The notes: generated by a model from the letters alone, not told the origin. Shown: positions 17,128 to 26,634, counted from the first letter of the stretch. The stretch: 64,000 nt of DNA from Streptomyces amritsarensis (GCF_001953875.1 NZ_MQUR01000024.1:1-64000); one strand, 5' to 3'. Translations and numbers: made by a program.

Positions 17128-17736
17128 CTATTTCGGCGGGGACTGCGAGTGGCGCGCGCGGTGCCAGCGGCGCAGCAGCCCCTCCGGGACCTCCTCCGCC
17201 GTGATCGCGTACACGAGGTGGTCGCGCCAGGCGCCGTCGATGTGGAGGTAGCGCGGACGCAGTCCCTCCTCGCGCAGGCCCAGCTTCTCCACGACCCGCC
17301 GGCTCGGACCGTTCTCGGGGCGGATGCACACCTCGATCCGGTGCAGGCCGACCTTTTGGAAGCAGTGGTCGACCGCGAGCGCGACCGCCGTCGGCATCAC
17401 GCCGCGGCCGGCCACGTCGCGGTCCACCCAGTAGCCGACGTGCGCCGCGCACATCGAGCCCCAGGTGATCCCGGCGACCGTCAGCTGGCCCACCAGCCGC
17501 CCCTGGTATTCGATGACGAAGGGCAGCATCCGGCCGGCGTTCGCCTCCGCCCGCAGGTGGCGGACCATCTGGCGGTACGTGGGCCGCTGGACCACCGGCC
17601 CCCACGGCGCGGGCGGCGGGATCGTGGCCTCCCACGGCCGGAGCCAGTCGCGGTTGCGCCGGTTGACCTCACGCCAGTCCTTCTGGTCGCGCAGTTTTAT
17701 CGGCCGGAGCGTGACATCGCCGTCGGTCAGGACCAC
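17128..17736 (-). CDS. RimJ/RimL-type GNAT acetyltransferase
   Basis: 202 residues. N-terminal LTDGDVTLRPIKLRDQKDW is typical of RimJ-like enzymes; VGYWVDRDVAGRGVMPTAVAL carries the acetyl-CoA loop; the terminal IEVCIRPENGPSRRVVEKLG is the conserved family block. GTG 17736 is the first plausible start and lies 17 bases after the mog stop, so it is probably co-transcribed with the molybdenum-cofactor genes. Might acetylate ribosomal-protein or other N-termini; target not deducible. Confidence 0.9.
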   Translation of the reverse strand: MVLTDGDVTLRPIKLRDQKDWREVNRRNRDWLRPWEATIPPPAPWGPVVQRPTYRQMVRHLRAEANAGRMLPFVIEYQGRLVGQLTVAGITWGSMCAAHVGYWVDRDVAGRGVMPTAVALAVDHCFQKVGLHRIEVCIRPENGPSRRVVEKLGLREEGLRPRYLHIDGAWRDHLVYAITAEEVPEGLLRRWHRARHSQSPPK

Positions 17737-17753
17737 CGGCCAGGTGGGGCCGT

Positions 17754-18338
17754 TCAGCTCGCGCTCCCGGTGGGTCCCGCCGGCCTGGGGTGGTCGCCGC
17801 CCCGGAGCTGGTCCACCGCGTGCGGCAGGATGCGGGACAGGACGGCGAGGCCGTCGCGCACCCCGCCCGTGGAACCGGGCAGGTTGACGATCAGGGTGCG
17901 CCCCGCGACACCCGCCAGGCCCCGGGACAGGGCCGCCGTCGGGACCTTGGCCAGCCCCTCGGCGCGGATGGCCTGCGGGATGCCGGGGATCTCGTAGTCC
18001 AGCACCCGGGCGGTGGCGTCCGGGGTGCGGTCGGTCGGCGAGATCCCGGTGCCGCCCGTGGTCAGGATGACGTCGTAGGCGGCGGCCACCCCCTCGCGCA
18101 GCGCCTGCTCGACGGGGTCTCCGTCCGGGACGACCCGCGGGCCGTCCACCGTGAAGCCGAGCTTGTCCAGCGCCTCCGCCAGCAGCGGGCCGCCCTTGTC
18201 GGCGTACACGCCCTGCGAGGCCCGGTTGGAGGCGGTGACGACGAGCGCCCTGCCGAGGGGCCCGTCGGGGACCGTGGCGGCCTGCGGCGCCGCCGCCGCG
18301 TGGTGGCTGTGCACCTCCCCGCCGCGGGGGGCGTTCAC
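17754..18338 (-). CDS. mog: Molybdopterin adenylyltransferase (MogA/MoaB family)
   Basis: 194 residues; adenylylates molybdopterin before molybdate insertion. MoCF-binding motifs: LVVTASNRASQG near the start, TTGGTGISPTDRTPD, and LPGSTGG near the end. About 20 extra His/Ala-rich residues precede the domain. GTG 18338 overlaps the moaC stop by four bases (GTGA), giving coupled translation. Confidence 0.94.
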   Translation of the reverse strand: MNAPRGGEVHSHHAAAAPQAATVPDGPLGRALVVTASNRASQGVYADKGGPLLAEALDKLGFTVDGPRVVPDGDPVEQALREGVAAAYDVILTTGGTGISPTDRTPDATARVLDYEIPGIPQAIRAEGLAKVPTAALSRGLAGVAGRTLIVNLPGSTGGVRDGLAVLSRILPHAVDQLRGGDHPRPAGPTGSAS

Positions 18339-18814
18339 GAGCGGGCCCAGTCGCCGGACTTGCCGCCGGTCTTCTCCTCCACCCGGACGTCCGTGATGAC
18401 GGCGCCCTTGTCGACCGCCTTCACCATGTCGACCACGGTGAGTCCGGCGACCGCGACGGCGGTCAGCGCCTCCATCTCGACGCCCGTGCGGTCGGTCGTC
18501 CTCACGGTGGCGAGGATCTCCACGGCGTCGTCGGCGACCGACAGGTCGACCTTCACGCCCGAGACGGCCAGCGGGTGGCACAGCGGGATCAGGTCCGGGG
18601 TCTTCTTCGCGCCCATGATCCCGGCGATGCGCGCGGTGGCGAGGGCGTCCCCCTTGGGCACGCCCTCGCCGCGCAGCAGCTCGATCACCCGGGGGGAGAC
18701 GAGGACGCGTCCACTGGCGCGCGCCGTCCGGGTGGTGACGTCCTTCGCGGAGACGTCGACCATCCGGGCCGCTCCGGCCTCGTCGATGTGGGTGAGCCTG
18801 CTCTCGGTACTCAT
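18335..18814 (-). CDS. moaC: Cyclic pyranopterin monophosphate synthase MoaC
   Basis: 159 residues, normal family length. Carries THIDEAGAARMVDVSAKD at the N-terminus and the active-site stretch LIPLCHPL, then EALTAVAVAGLTVVDMVKA. Converts the MoaA product to cyclic pyranopterin monophosphate in molybdenum-cofactor synthesis. ATG 18814 with GGAG ten bases upstream. Lies between glp and mog on the same strand. Confidence 0.97.
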   Translation of the reverse strand: MSTESRLTHIDEAGAARMVDVSAKDVTTRTARASGRVLVSPRVIELLRGEGVPKGDALATARIAGIMGAKKTPDLIPLCHPLAVSGVKVDLSVADDAVEILATVRTTDRTGVEMEALTAVAVAGLTVVDMVKAVDKGAVITDVRVEEKTGGKSGDWARS

Positions 18815-18936
18815 TGCTGTGCCGCTCCGCTCTGGGCCCCCGGGGGCCTGTGTGGTGCGACACACGCTACCCGCACGGGCCGCCGGAGGAGCGCGCCGGG
18901 GGAACGGTCCGGGCGCGCGGCAACGGACGCCGCGGA

Positions 18937-20319
18937 TCAGCCGAGCAGGACCACTTCCAGCTCGGTACCGGGCTCCACCGAGGTGACGTCCTCGGGGACG
19001 ACCATCAGTGAGTCGGCGTGCGCCAGCGCGGCGATCAGGTGGGAGCCCGATCCGCCGACCGGGCTGACCGTGCCGCTCTCGGCGTCGTACGCGCCGCGCA
19101 GGAACTGGCGCCGGCCGGCCGGGGAGCCCAGCGCCTTGTCGGCCTTCAGCACGGCCCGCACGCTGGGCCGCCGCACCTGCGACTCCGGCAGCCCCATGAG
19201 GGCGCGGATCGCCGGGCGCACGAAGAGCTCGAAGGAGACGTACGAGGAGACCGGGTTGCCGGGCAGCGCCAGCAGCGGGGTGTGGTCGGGGCCGATCGTG
19301 CCGAAGCCCTGCGGCTTGCCGGGCTGCATGGCGAGCTTGCGGAAGTCGATCCGGGTCGCGTCGACCTCCGTGTCGTCCTCGCCCGATCCGGCGGAAGCGG
19401 ACGGCATGCCCGAGCCGACCGAGGAGAGCGCCTCCTTGACCACGTCGTAGGCGCCGACGCTGACCCCGCCGGTGGTGACCAGCAGGTCGGCCCGGATCAG
19501 CTGGTCCTCGATGGTGGAGCGCAGGGTGTCGGCGTCGTCCGCGACGGCGCCGACCCGGTAGGCGATGGCTCCGGCGTCCCGCGCGGCCGCCGCCAGCGCG
19601 AAGCTGTTGGAGTCGTAGATCGCGCCGGCGGTGAGCGGCTCGCCGGGCTGGACCAGCTCGCTGCCGGTGGACAGGACCACCACGCGCGGGCGCGGACGCA
19701 CCCGGACGGTGCCGCGCCCGATGGCGGCCAGCAGGGCGATCTGCGGCGGGCCGAGGACGGTCCCGGCCGCGAGGGCGAGGTCGCCCGCCTGGACGTCGCT
19801 GCCGCGGGCGCGGACGTGCGCCCGCGCCTCGGCCGCGCGGTGCACGCGTACCTCGCCGCCCGCCTGCTCGGGGGCGGCGCTGGCCGGGGTCATCCCGGCG
19901 GCGGCGCCGCCCCCGGTGCCGCCGTCGGTCCACTCCACGGGCACGACGGCTTCCGCACCGGGCGGCAGCGGGGCCCCGGTCATGATCCGGGCGGCCTCGC
20001 CGGGGCCCACGGTGGGCAGCTCACCGCTGCCCGCCGCGACGTCCCCGACGACCGTCAGCACCGCGGGGAACTCCTCGCTCGCACCCTGGACGTCGGCCGT
20101 GCGGACGGCGTAGCCGTCCATGGAGCTGTTGTCGAAGGGCGGGAGGGCGACGGGCACGGTGACGTCCTCGACGAGGACACAGCCCTGGGCGTCCAGCAGC
20201 TGGAGCTCGATCGGCTCCAGCGGCCGGACGGCTCCGAGGACGTCCGCGAGGTGCTCGTCCACGGACCACAGGCGGTGGCCGCCCTCCGGGCGTGGATGCT
20301 GCGGTGCGGAACTGCTCAA
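18937..20319 (-). CDS. glp: Molybdopterin molybdotransferase MoeA / Glp
   Basis: 460 residues. MoeA domains in order: SVDEHLADVLGAV, PPFDNSSMDGYAVRTADV (substrate site), IMTGAPLPPGAEAVVPVE, then the MoCF domain with VVVLSTGSELV and TTGGVSVGAYD, LPGNPVSSYVSFELF, and a C-terminal MoeA_C domain. A 14-residue Gly-rich insert (GGTGGGAAAGM) sits in domain III. The start is a TTG at 20319 (LSSSAPQHP) with GGAGGAG about ten bases upstream and only four bases after the galU stop. In Actinobacteria this protein also acts in division as Glp, partner of GlpR/SepX encoded at 15892-16935. Confidence 0.95.
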   Translation of the reverse strand: MSSSAPQHPRPEGGHRLWSVDEHLADVLGAVRPLEPIELQLLDAQGCVLVEDVTVPVALPPFDNSSMDGYAVRTADVQGASEEFPAVLTVVGDVAAGSGELPTVGPGEAARIMTGAPLPPGAEAVVPVEWTDGGTGGGAAAGMTPASAAPEQAGGEVRVHRAAEARAHVRARGSDVQAGDLALAAGTVLGPPQIALLAAIGRGTVRVRPRPRVVVLSTGSELVQPGEPLTAGAIYDSNSFALAAAARDAGAIAYRVGAVADDADTLRSTIEDQLIRADLLVTTGGVSVGAYDVVKEALSSVGSGMPSASAGSGEDDTEVDATRIDFRKLAMQPGKPQGFGTIGPDHTPLLALPGNPVSSYVSFELFVRPAIRALMGLPESQVRRPSVRAVLKADKALGSPAGRRQFLRGAYDAESGTVSPVGGSGSHLIAALAHADSLMVVPEDVTSVEPGTELEVVLLG

Positions 20320-20323
20320 GGTG

Positions 20324-21226
20324 CTACATCTCCTCCGTGACGTAACGGTGAAGCCAGGTGCGGAACTCGGGGCCCAGGTCCTCACGCTCGCACGCGAGGC
20401 GGACGATGGCCCGCAGGTAGTCGCCGCGGTCCCCGGTGTCGTAGCGACGGCCCCGGAAGACCACGCCGTGCACCGGGCCGCCCACGCTCTCGTCGGCGGC
20501 CAGCTTCTGCAGGGCGTCGGTGAGCTGGATCTCCCCACCGCGGCCCGGCTCGGTCTCCCGCAGTATGTCGAAGATCGCGGGGTTGAGGACGTAGCGTCCG
20601 ATGACCGCGTAGTTGCTGGGGGCGTCCTGGGGCTCCGGCTTCTCGACGAGGCCGGTGATGCGGACCACGTCCTCCTCGTCGGTGGCCTCGACGGCGGCGC
20701 AGCCGTAGAGGTGGACGCTGGCCGGGTCGACCTCCATGAGGGCGATGACGGTGCCGCCGGTGCGGGCGTGGATGTCGGCCATCTGACGCAGCAGCGGGTC
20801 GCGCGGGTCGATGAGGTCGTCGCCGAGGAGGACGGCGAAGGGCTCACGGCCGACGTGCGGCTCGGCGCACAGCACCGCGTGGCCCAGGCCCCGCGGGTCG
20901 CCCTGGCGGACGTAGTGCATGGTCGCGAGGTCGCTGGATTCCTGGACCTTCTTCAGGCGGTCGTCGTCGCCCTTGGCGATGAGGGCCGACTCCAGCTCGT
21001 AGTTGCGGTCGAAGTGGTCTTCCAGGGCACGCTTGTTACGCCCAGTGATCATGAGTACGTCGTCGAGCCCGGCCGCGACGGCCTCCTCGACCACGTACTG
21101 GATGGCCGGCTTGTCCACAACCGGGAGCATTTCCTTCGGGGTCGCCTTGGTCGCCGGAAGGAAGCGGGTACCGAGGCCAGCGGCCGGAATGACGGCCTTC
21201 TTGATCACGGGGTGCAACATAGTCAT
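20324..21226 (-). CDS. galU: UTP-glucose-1-phosphate uridylyltransferase
   Basis: 300 residues. Nucleotidyltransferase signature AAGLGTRFLPATKATPKEML, then LGDDLI, LVEKPEPQDAPSN and TGDRGDYLRA. Makes UDP-glucose for glycans, including possibly the exopolysaccharide locus in this window. ATG 21226 stands seven bases after a TATCGT -10 hexamer (minus strand, 21239-21234) without a Shine-Dalgarno, so the mRNA is probably leaderless; ATG 21220 is an alternative. First gene of the galU-glp-moaC-mog-rimJ run. Confidence 0.96.
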   Translation of the reverse strand: MTMLHPVIKKAVIPAAGLGTRFLPATKATPKEMLPVVDKPAIQYVVEEAVAAGLDDVLMITGRNKRALEDHFDRNYELESALIAKGDDDRLKKVQESSDLATMHYVRQGDPRGLGHAVLCAEPHVGREPFAVLLGDDLIDPRDPLLRQMADIHARTGGTVIALMEVDPASVHLYGCAAVEATDEEDVVRITGLVEKPEPQDAPSNYAVIGRYVLNPAIFDILRETEPGRGGEIQLTDALQKLAADESVGGPVHGVVFRGRRYDTGDRGDYLRAIVRLACEREDLGPEFRTWLHRYVTEEM

Positions 21227-21317
21227 GGCCAGAACGATAGTGGGTCCTGCCGAACACCCGACGAGATCGAGGTAGGTAGGTCCATATATGCCCTGATTCG
21301 AAGGAAAATTGATTCTC

Positions 21318-21932
21318 GTGGCAGAGAACCCGCCCACGGCGTCCGCCAAGTCCGAGCTGCGCCGACAACTCCTCGGGGCCCGTCGCGCCTTGTCCCCCGA
21401 CATCCGCCGCGCCGCGGCCGAGGCGCTCGCCGTCACCGCCCTCGAACTTCCCGAACTGGCCGGTGCCCGCACGGTGGCGGCATACGTCTCGGTCGGCGGC
21501 GAGCCCGGCACCCGCGAGCTCCTCGACGCCCTGCGCACGGCCGGCAAGCGGGTGCTGCTCCCCCTCCTGCTGCCCGACAACGACCTCGACTGGGCGGTGT
21601 ACGAGGGCCCCGGCAGCCTCGCCGAGGCCGCCCACCCGGGGAAGATGCGGCTGCTGGAGCCGTCCGGCCCGGCGCTCGGGCCGGACGCGGTGACGCAGGC
21701 CGACGCGGTGCTGCTGCCCGGGCTCGCGGTGGACGGGCGCGGCATGCGGCTCGGCCGCGGCGGGGGCAGTTACGACCGGGTGCTCCAGCGGCTGGAGCGG
21801 GCCGGTGCGCATCCGGCGCTGGTCGTGCTCCTCTACGACGACGAGGTGGTCGCGCGGGTCCCGGAGGAACCGCACGACCACCCCGTCCAGGCGGTGGCCA
21901 CCCCGTCGGGGGTGCGCCGCTTCAGCTCGTGA
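21318..21932 (+). CDS. fthC: 5-formyltetrahydrofolate cyclo-ligase
   Basis: About 204 residues. Family pattern: KSELRRQLLGARRALSP at the N-terminus, VAAYVSVGGEPGTRELLDALR, and the ATP/folate-site block LPGLAVDGRGMRLGRGGGSYDR. Converts 5-formyl-THF to 5,10-methenyl-THF. Start is unclear: TTG 21309 follows AAGGA too closely and GTG 21318 lies 12 bases from it; I use GTG. Divergent from galU; six bases from the convergent penicillin acylase stop. Confidence 0.94.
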   Translation: MAENPPTASAKSELRRQLLGARRALSPDIRRAAAEALAVTALELPELAGARTVAAYVSVGGEPGTRELLDALRTAGKRVLLPLLLPDNDLDWAVYEGPGSLAEAAHPGKMRLLEPSGPALGPDAVTQADAVLLPGLAVDGRGMRLGRGGGSYDRVLQRLERAGAHPALVVLLYDDEVVARVPEEPHDHPVQAVATPSGVRRFSS

Positions 21933-21938
21933 CCCGGC

Positions 21939-24821
21939 TCACGACCCGGCCGGCTTGAGGGTCAGGGTGTCGACCGTGGCCTTCTCGACGGCGTCCTTGC
22001 CGAAGGGCCACTCCAGCAGTTCGCCCTTGGCCCACATCTGCGTCTGGTCCGTGTAGTGGGAGTTGTACGCGTGGCCCGAGGCGCCCGTGAGGTTGATCCA
22101 GCGGGACTTGTCGAGGTCGTTGAGGTTGACGACCATCCGCATCGACGGCACCCAGGTGACCCCGTAGCCGCTGGAGGCGTTCCAGCCGGTGGCGTTGACG
22201 GTCGCCTCGCCGCCGCCCACGTTCCAGGGGCCGCGGTTGAGGAGCCACTGCATGAAGCCGGGGCCCTCGGTGCCGATCGTCTGGTTCTTCAGGTTCAGCT
22301 GGTGCAGCCGGCCCCAGCTCCAGGTGGACTGGTCCTTGCCGAGCTTGGCGGTCAGCTCCCAGCGGGCGTCCGCCATGGCCCGCGCGAACAGCTCGTCGCG
22401 GGTGGTGGCGGCCGGCTTGTTCAGGCCCTTGGCGGGCGCGCTCCACCACGGCGACTTCTCGTCCTTGACCAGGCGGCGGACCACCTCGAACCAGCGGTCG
22501 CCGCCGTCGGGCTGCGCAGAGTCGGCGTCGCGGGTTCCGCATTCGCGGACGGTCTTGGCGAGGTCGTCGGCCGGGCCGCTGCCGTTGCCCAGGACGTTCA
22601 TGCAGCTGTCCTCGATCCGCAGCTCCTTGGGCATCTTGTCGCCGAAGGCCAGCTTGAGGATGTTGCGCCACACCGCGTTGAAGTAGGCGGCGGCCGCCGA
22701 GTCGGACTCCTGGGTGTAGTTCCAGCCGTCCAGCAGCTTCTGCGCGGCGCGCACGCCCGGGTCCGACACCTGGATCTTCGACAGCATCGGGGTGAGCAGC
22801 GCGGCGATCTCGCTGCTGTTGTCCATCTGCATGGTCCGCATGTCGTCGGTCGAGATCTTCCCGCCGTCCTTGATCTTCGCCTCGATGAGGTCGTTGATCC
22901 GCTGGCTGCGGGCGCCGTAGCCCCAGTCGGTGGTCAGCAGGTGCGGGTACTTGCCGGCGCCGGTCCCGTTCTCCGCGACGGCCTGGTTGGCGGTGACGAT
23001 GTAGCCGCGCGAGGGGTTCTGGTCCCAGGGCAGCTCGTTCTGCGCGATGTAGCCGGTGGTGCCTTCCCGGCCGCCCTTCCAGGCGTACTTGGAGTCCCAG
23101 CCGGGAGCGGGCATCCGGCCGTCGCCCTGGCCGCGGACCGGGATGCGGCCCGGGGCCTGGTAGCCGATGTTGCCGTTGGCGCCCTTGTTGTCGGCGTAGA
23201 TCAGGTTCTGGGAGGGCACCTCGAAGTCGGCGGCCGCCTTGCGGAAGTCGTCGAAGTTCTTGGCCTGGTTGAGCTTGAAGACCGCGTCCATGCTCTTGCC
23301 CGGGTCCAGCGCCGTCCAGCGCAGGGCGATGGCGTAGCCGTCGCCGCGGTCGGGGGCGGAGCTGTCGACGGGGGCGCGGGTGCCGACCGTGGCGAGCTCC
23401 TCGCTGCGGTCGGAGACGAGCGGGCCGTTGTTGGTGGTGCGGACGGTGATCTTCTTGCTGGTGCCGCCCGCGATCTTGATGATCTCCTCGCGGGAGGTGA
23501 AGGGGAGCACCCGGTTGTCGTAGACGTAGCCCTCGGGCTTGATCTGCTCGAGGTAGAGGTCGGTGACGTCGGCGCCGAGGTTGGTCATGCCCCAGGCGAT
23601 GTCGGCGTTGTGGCCGATGACCACGCCGGGCATGCCGGAGAAGGTGTAGCCGGCCACGTCGTACTTGCACTGGGCCGAGACGGCGCGGCAGTGCAGGCCC
23701 ATCTGGTACCAGACCGAGGGCAGTTGCGGCGACAGGTGCGGGTCGTTGGCGAGCAGCGGCTTGCCGGTGGTCGTGTACTTGCCGGAGATGACCCAGGAGT
23801 TCGAGCCGATGCCGCTGCCGTTGGGGCCGAGGATCGCCGGGACCTTCTCCAGGGTGTCGGCGAGGGCGCTCAGCTGGGTGCGCAGGCCCACGGTCGCGCC
23901 CTGGGCGGTGGCGTTGCCGGCGAGGCCGGTGGCGCTGCCGGCGCCCGGGGCGGTGGAGGCCGGGTTGGCGACGGTGCCGCCGGAGCCGGAGCCGGAGCCG
24001 CTGCCCGAGCCGCTGCCGCTGCCGCTGCCCGAGCCGGAGCCGGAGTTCCCGGTCTGGCCCTGGGGGGTGTACTTGCCGCCGTCGACCTTGCCGCCCTCGA
24101 CGATCGGCTTGTTCCGGTCGAACGGGTACGGCGGGTAGAGCTCGGCGATCTGCGCCTGCGAGAGCTTGCTCGCCATCAGCGCGCGGTCGATCTCGTCCTG
24201 CATGTTGCCGCGCAGGTCCCAGGCCATCGCCTTGAGCCAGGCCACCGAGTCCACCGGGGACCACTGCTCGGGGCGGTAGCCGTCGCTGAGCTCGATGGCG
24301 GCGTGCTCGACGGAGAGGGACTTGCCGGACTTCCCCTTCAGGTACGCGTTGACCCCGTCGGCGTAGGCCTGCAGGTTCTTCTTGGTCTCGGCGGAGAGCT
24401 TGGTGTCGTACTCCTCCTGCGCGACCTGGCGCCAGCCCAGCGTGCGCAGGAAGGCGTCGGTCTCGACCTGGCCGGCGCCGAACATCTCCGAGAGCCGCCC
24501 CGAGGTCATGTGGCGGCGTACGTCCATCTCCCAGAAGCGGTCCTGCGCGTGTACGAAGCCCTGCGCGCGGAAGAGGTCGTCGTCGCTGTCCGCGTAGAGC
24601 TGGGGAATGCCGTTCGCGTCGCGCTTCACCTCGACCGCCCCCTTCAGGCCGGGCACGTCGAGGGAGCCGGTGGTCTGGGGGAAGGAGGCGCGCACGCTGT
24701 CCACGCTCCAGTACGCCCCGTAGCCGAGGCCCGCGAGGAGTCCCAGGACCAGTACGAGCGCGATCAGACGGGCGCGTCGTCCCTTCTTCTTGGCGGGAGG
24801 AGCGGTTTCGTTGGCGGGCAT
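21939..24821 (-). CDS. Penicillin acylase family protein (Ntn hydrolase)
   Basis: 960 residues. A positively charged start and one transmembrane/signal-anchor segment (LIALVLVLGLLAGLGYGAYW) precede the alpha chain (LPG-KGAVEVKRDANGIPQLYAD, QGFVHAQDRFWEMD). The beta chain should begin at Ser340 in GIGSNSWVISG, the N-terminal nucleophile released by self-cleavage; then ANDPHL and GHNADIAWGMTN follow as in the family. Between alpha and beta lies a Ser-Gly dipeptide repeat of about 11 units (residues ~260-281). ATG 24821 has AGGAC nearby. Could hydrolyse acyl-homoserine lactones, penicillins or other amides; substrate not visible. Confidence 0.93.
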   Translation of the reverse strand: MPANETAPPAKKKGRRARLIALVLVLGLLAGLGYGAYWSVDSVRASFPQTTGSLDVPGLKGAVEVKRDANGIPQLYADSDDDLFRAQGFVHAQDRFWEMDVRRHMTSGRLSEMFGAGQVETDAFLRTLGWRQVAQEEYDTKLSAETKKNLQAYADGVNAYLKGKSGKSLSVEHAAIELSDGYRPEQWSPVDSVAWLKAMAWDLRGNMQDEIDRALMASKLSQAQIAELYPPYPFDRNKPIVEGGKVDGGKYTPQGQTGNSGSGSGSGSGSGSGSGSGSGSGGTVANPASTAPGAGSATGLAGNATAQGATVGLRTQLSALADTLEKVPAILGPNGSGIGSNSWVISGKYTTTGKPLLANDPHLSPQLPSVWYQMGLHCRAVSAQCKYDVAGYTFSGMPGVVIGHNADIAWGMTNLGADVTDLYLEQIKPEGYVYDNRVLPFTSREEIIKIAGGTSKKITVRTTNNGPLVSDRSEELATVGTRAPVDSSAPDRGDGYAIALRWTALDPGKSMDAVFKLNQAKNFDDFRKAAADFEVPSQNLIYADNKGANGNIGYQAPGRIPVRGQGDGRMPAPGWDSKYAWKGGREGTTGYIAQNELPWDQNPSRGYIVTANQAVAENGTGAGKYPHLLTTDWGYGARSQRINDLIEAKIKDGGKISTDDMRTMQMDNSSEIAALLTPMLSKIQVSDPGVRAAQKLLDGWNYTQESDSAAAAYFNAVWRNILKLAFGDKMPKELRIEDSCMNVLGNGSGPADDLAKTVRECGTRDADSAQPDGGDRWFEVVRRLVKDEKSPWWSAPAKGLNKPAATTRDELFARAMADARWELTAKLGKDQSTWSWGRLHQLNLKNQTIGTEGPGFMQWLLNRGPWNVGGGEATVNATGWNASSGYGVTWVPSMRMVVNLNDLDKSRWINLTGASGHAYNSHYTDQTQMWAKGELLEWPFGKDAVEKATVDTLTLKPAGS
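23982..24047. repeat. Ser-Gly codon repeat in penicillin acylase
   Basis: Tandem six-base units of the GGCTCC / GGCAGC type coding (Ser-Gly)n in the spacer between the two chains. Slippage-prone and variable in length by nature. Confidence 0.85.
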
Positions 24822-25125
24822 CGCTGTCCTTAGAGGGGCAGGGTGGTCCTGGGAGTGCTGGGAGCAACCATAGGCGCAGGACCGACTCCGTTGATCCGCC
24901 AGGGGTGGAGGCCGTGTGGAGGGCCTGTATCCCGCGGCGGTCCGGGAGGCGGCGCGAAATGGATCTACGACGGGCCCAGCGGTCCCGAGGACAGGGGCGA
25001 ACAGCCGTTTCACAATGTGGTTATCGCGTAAAGGGCGCGTCAAAGATTAGGTAAGGTAACGAACTACTTGCCGAACTTGTCGCCGGGAGGATCGATCCGC
25101 CGGGCGCATTGAGGAGGGCCGCCCG

Positions 25126-26634
25126 CTGACTGTCCACACGCTCAATGAGCTTCTGCTGGTCTGCTCGCTCGTACTGCTCGTCGCCGTGGCCGCGGTGCGG
25201 GTCTCGTCGCGCAGCGGCCTGCCCAGCCTGCTCATCTACCTGGGCATAGGCGTCGCCATAGGCCAGGACGGCATCGGGAACGTCGTCTTCGACAATGCCG
25301 AGCTGACCCAGGTCATCGGCTACGCGGCCCTCGTCGTGATCCTCGCCGAGGGCGGTCTGGGCACCAAGTGGAAAGAGATCAAGCCGGCCCTGCCGGCCGC
25401 GATCATGCTCTCCCTGGTGGGCGTGGCGATCAGTGTGGGCGTGACGGCGGCGGGGGCGCACTACCTCGTGGGACTCGAATGGCGGCAAGCGCTGCTGATC
25501 GGCGCGGTCGTCTCCTCGACCGACGCGGCGGCCGTCTTCTCCGTGCTGCGCAAGGTCCCGCTGCCGCCCCGGATCACCGGCGTCCTGGAGGCCGAGTCCG
25601 GCTTCAACGACGCACCCGTCGTGATCCTGGTGGTGGCCTTCTCCACGGTCGGCCCGGTGGACGAGTGGTACGTCCTGCTCGGCAAGATCGCGCTGGAACT
25701 CGCGATCGGCGCCGCGATCGGCCTGGCCGTCGGCTTCCTCGGCGCCTACGGCCTGCGGCACGTCGCCCTGCCCGCCTCCGGCCTCTACCCGATCGCCGTG
25801 ATGGCCATCGCGATCGTGGCGTACGCGGCCGGTGCGATGGCCCACGGCTCCGGCTTCCTCGCGGTGTACCTGGCGGCGATGGTCCTGGGCAACGCCAAGC
25901 TCCCCCACTGGCCGGCCACGCGCGGCTTCGCCGACGGGCTGGGCTGGATCGCCCAGATCGGCATGTTCGTGCTGCTGGGCCTGCTGGTCACGCCGCACGA
26001 GCTGGTCCGCGACTTCTGGCCCGCGGTCGTCATCGGCCTGGTGCTGACGACGGTGGCGCGCCCCCTGGAGGTCTTCGTCAGCCTGCTGCCCTTCCGGATC
26101 CCCTGGCAGGAGCAGGTCCTGATGTCGTGGGCGGGTCTGCGCGGCGCCGTGCCCATCATCCTGGCGACGATCCCGATGGTGTCCGGGATCGAGGGCAGCG
26201 ACCGCGTCTTCAACATCGTCTTCGTGCTGGTCGTCGTCTACACCCTGGTGCAGGGGCCGACCCTGCCGTGGCTCGCGCGCAAGCTGGACCTCGGGCGGGG
26301 CATGGAGACGGCGTCCGACCTCGGCATCGAGTCGGCGCCGCTGGAGAAGCTGCGCGGGCACCTGCTGTCCTTCGCCATCCCGCCGGCCTCGCGGATGCAC
26401 GGCGTCGAGGTGAGCGAGCTGCGACTGCCGCCCGGAGCCTCGGTCACGCTGGTCGTCCGGGACGCCAAGAGCTTCGTGCCGGCGCCGTCGACCGTCCTGC
26501 GGCGCGGGGACGAGCTGCTGGTGGTGGCCACGGACCCGGTGCGGGACGCGGCCGAGGCGCGGCTGCGGGCGGTGGCCCGGGGCGGCAAGCTGGCGGGGTG
26601 GCTGGGGACCGGAAACGGACCGGCCCCCCATTAG
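25126..26634 (+). CDS. Cation/proton antiporter with C-terminal RCK_C domain (CPA1 type)
   Basis: 502 residues. Twelve or so hydrophobic segments of the Na+(K+)/H+ exchanger fold, with conserved SSTDAAAVFSVLRK and AESGFNDAPVVIL (the Asn-Asp pair of the transport site) and AGLRGAVPIILATIPM. The last ~80 residues form a TrkA-C/RCK_C ligand domain (MHGVEVSELRLPPGASVTLVVRD). The first transmembrane segment requires a CTG start at 25126, seven bases after GAGGAGGG; the nearest GTG (25183) would delete it. Likely exports K+ or Na+ in exchange for protons at the plasma membrane. Confidence 0.92.
   Translation: MTVHTLNELLLVCSLVLLVAVAAVRVSSRSGLPSLLIYLGIGVAIGQDGIGNVVFDNAELTQVIGYAALVVILAEGGLGTKWKEIKPALPAAIMLSLVGVAISVGVTAAGAHYLVGLEWRQALLIGAVVSSTDAAAVFSVLRKVPLPPRITGVLEAESGFNDAPVVILVVAFSTVGPVDEWYVLLGKIALELAIGAAIGLAVGFLGAYGLRHVALPASGLYPIAVMAIAIVAYAAGAMAHGSGFLAVYLAAMVLGNAKLPHWPATRGFADGLGWIAQIGMFVLLGLLVTPHELVRDFWPAVVIGLVLTTVARPLEVFVSLLPFRIPWQEQVLMSWAGLRGAVPIILATIPMVSGIEGSDRVFNIVFVLVVVYTLVQGPTLPWLARKLDLGRGMETASDLGIESAPLEKLRGHLLSFAIPPASRMHGVEVSELRLPPGASVTLVVRDAKSFVPAPSTVLRRGDELLVVATDPVRDAAEARLRAVARGGKLAGWLGTGNGPAPH

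Noticed and set aside
22056..24833. Long plus-strand frame opposite penicillin acylase
   Set aside because: Antisense shadow; the minus-strand frame has family motifs and a ribosome site.
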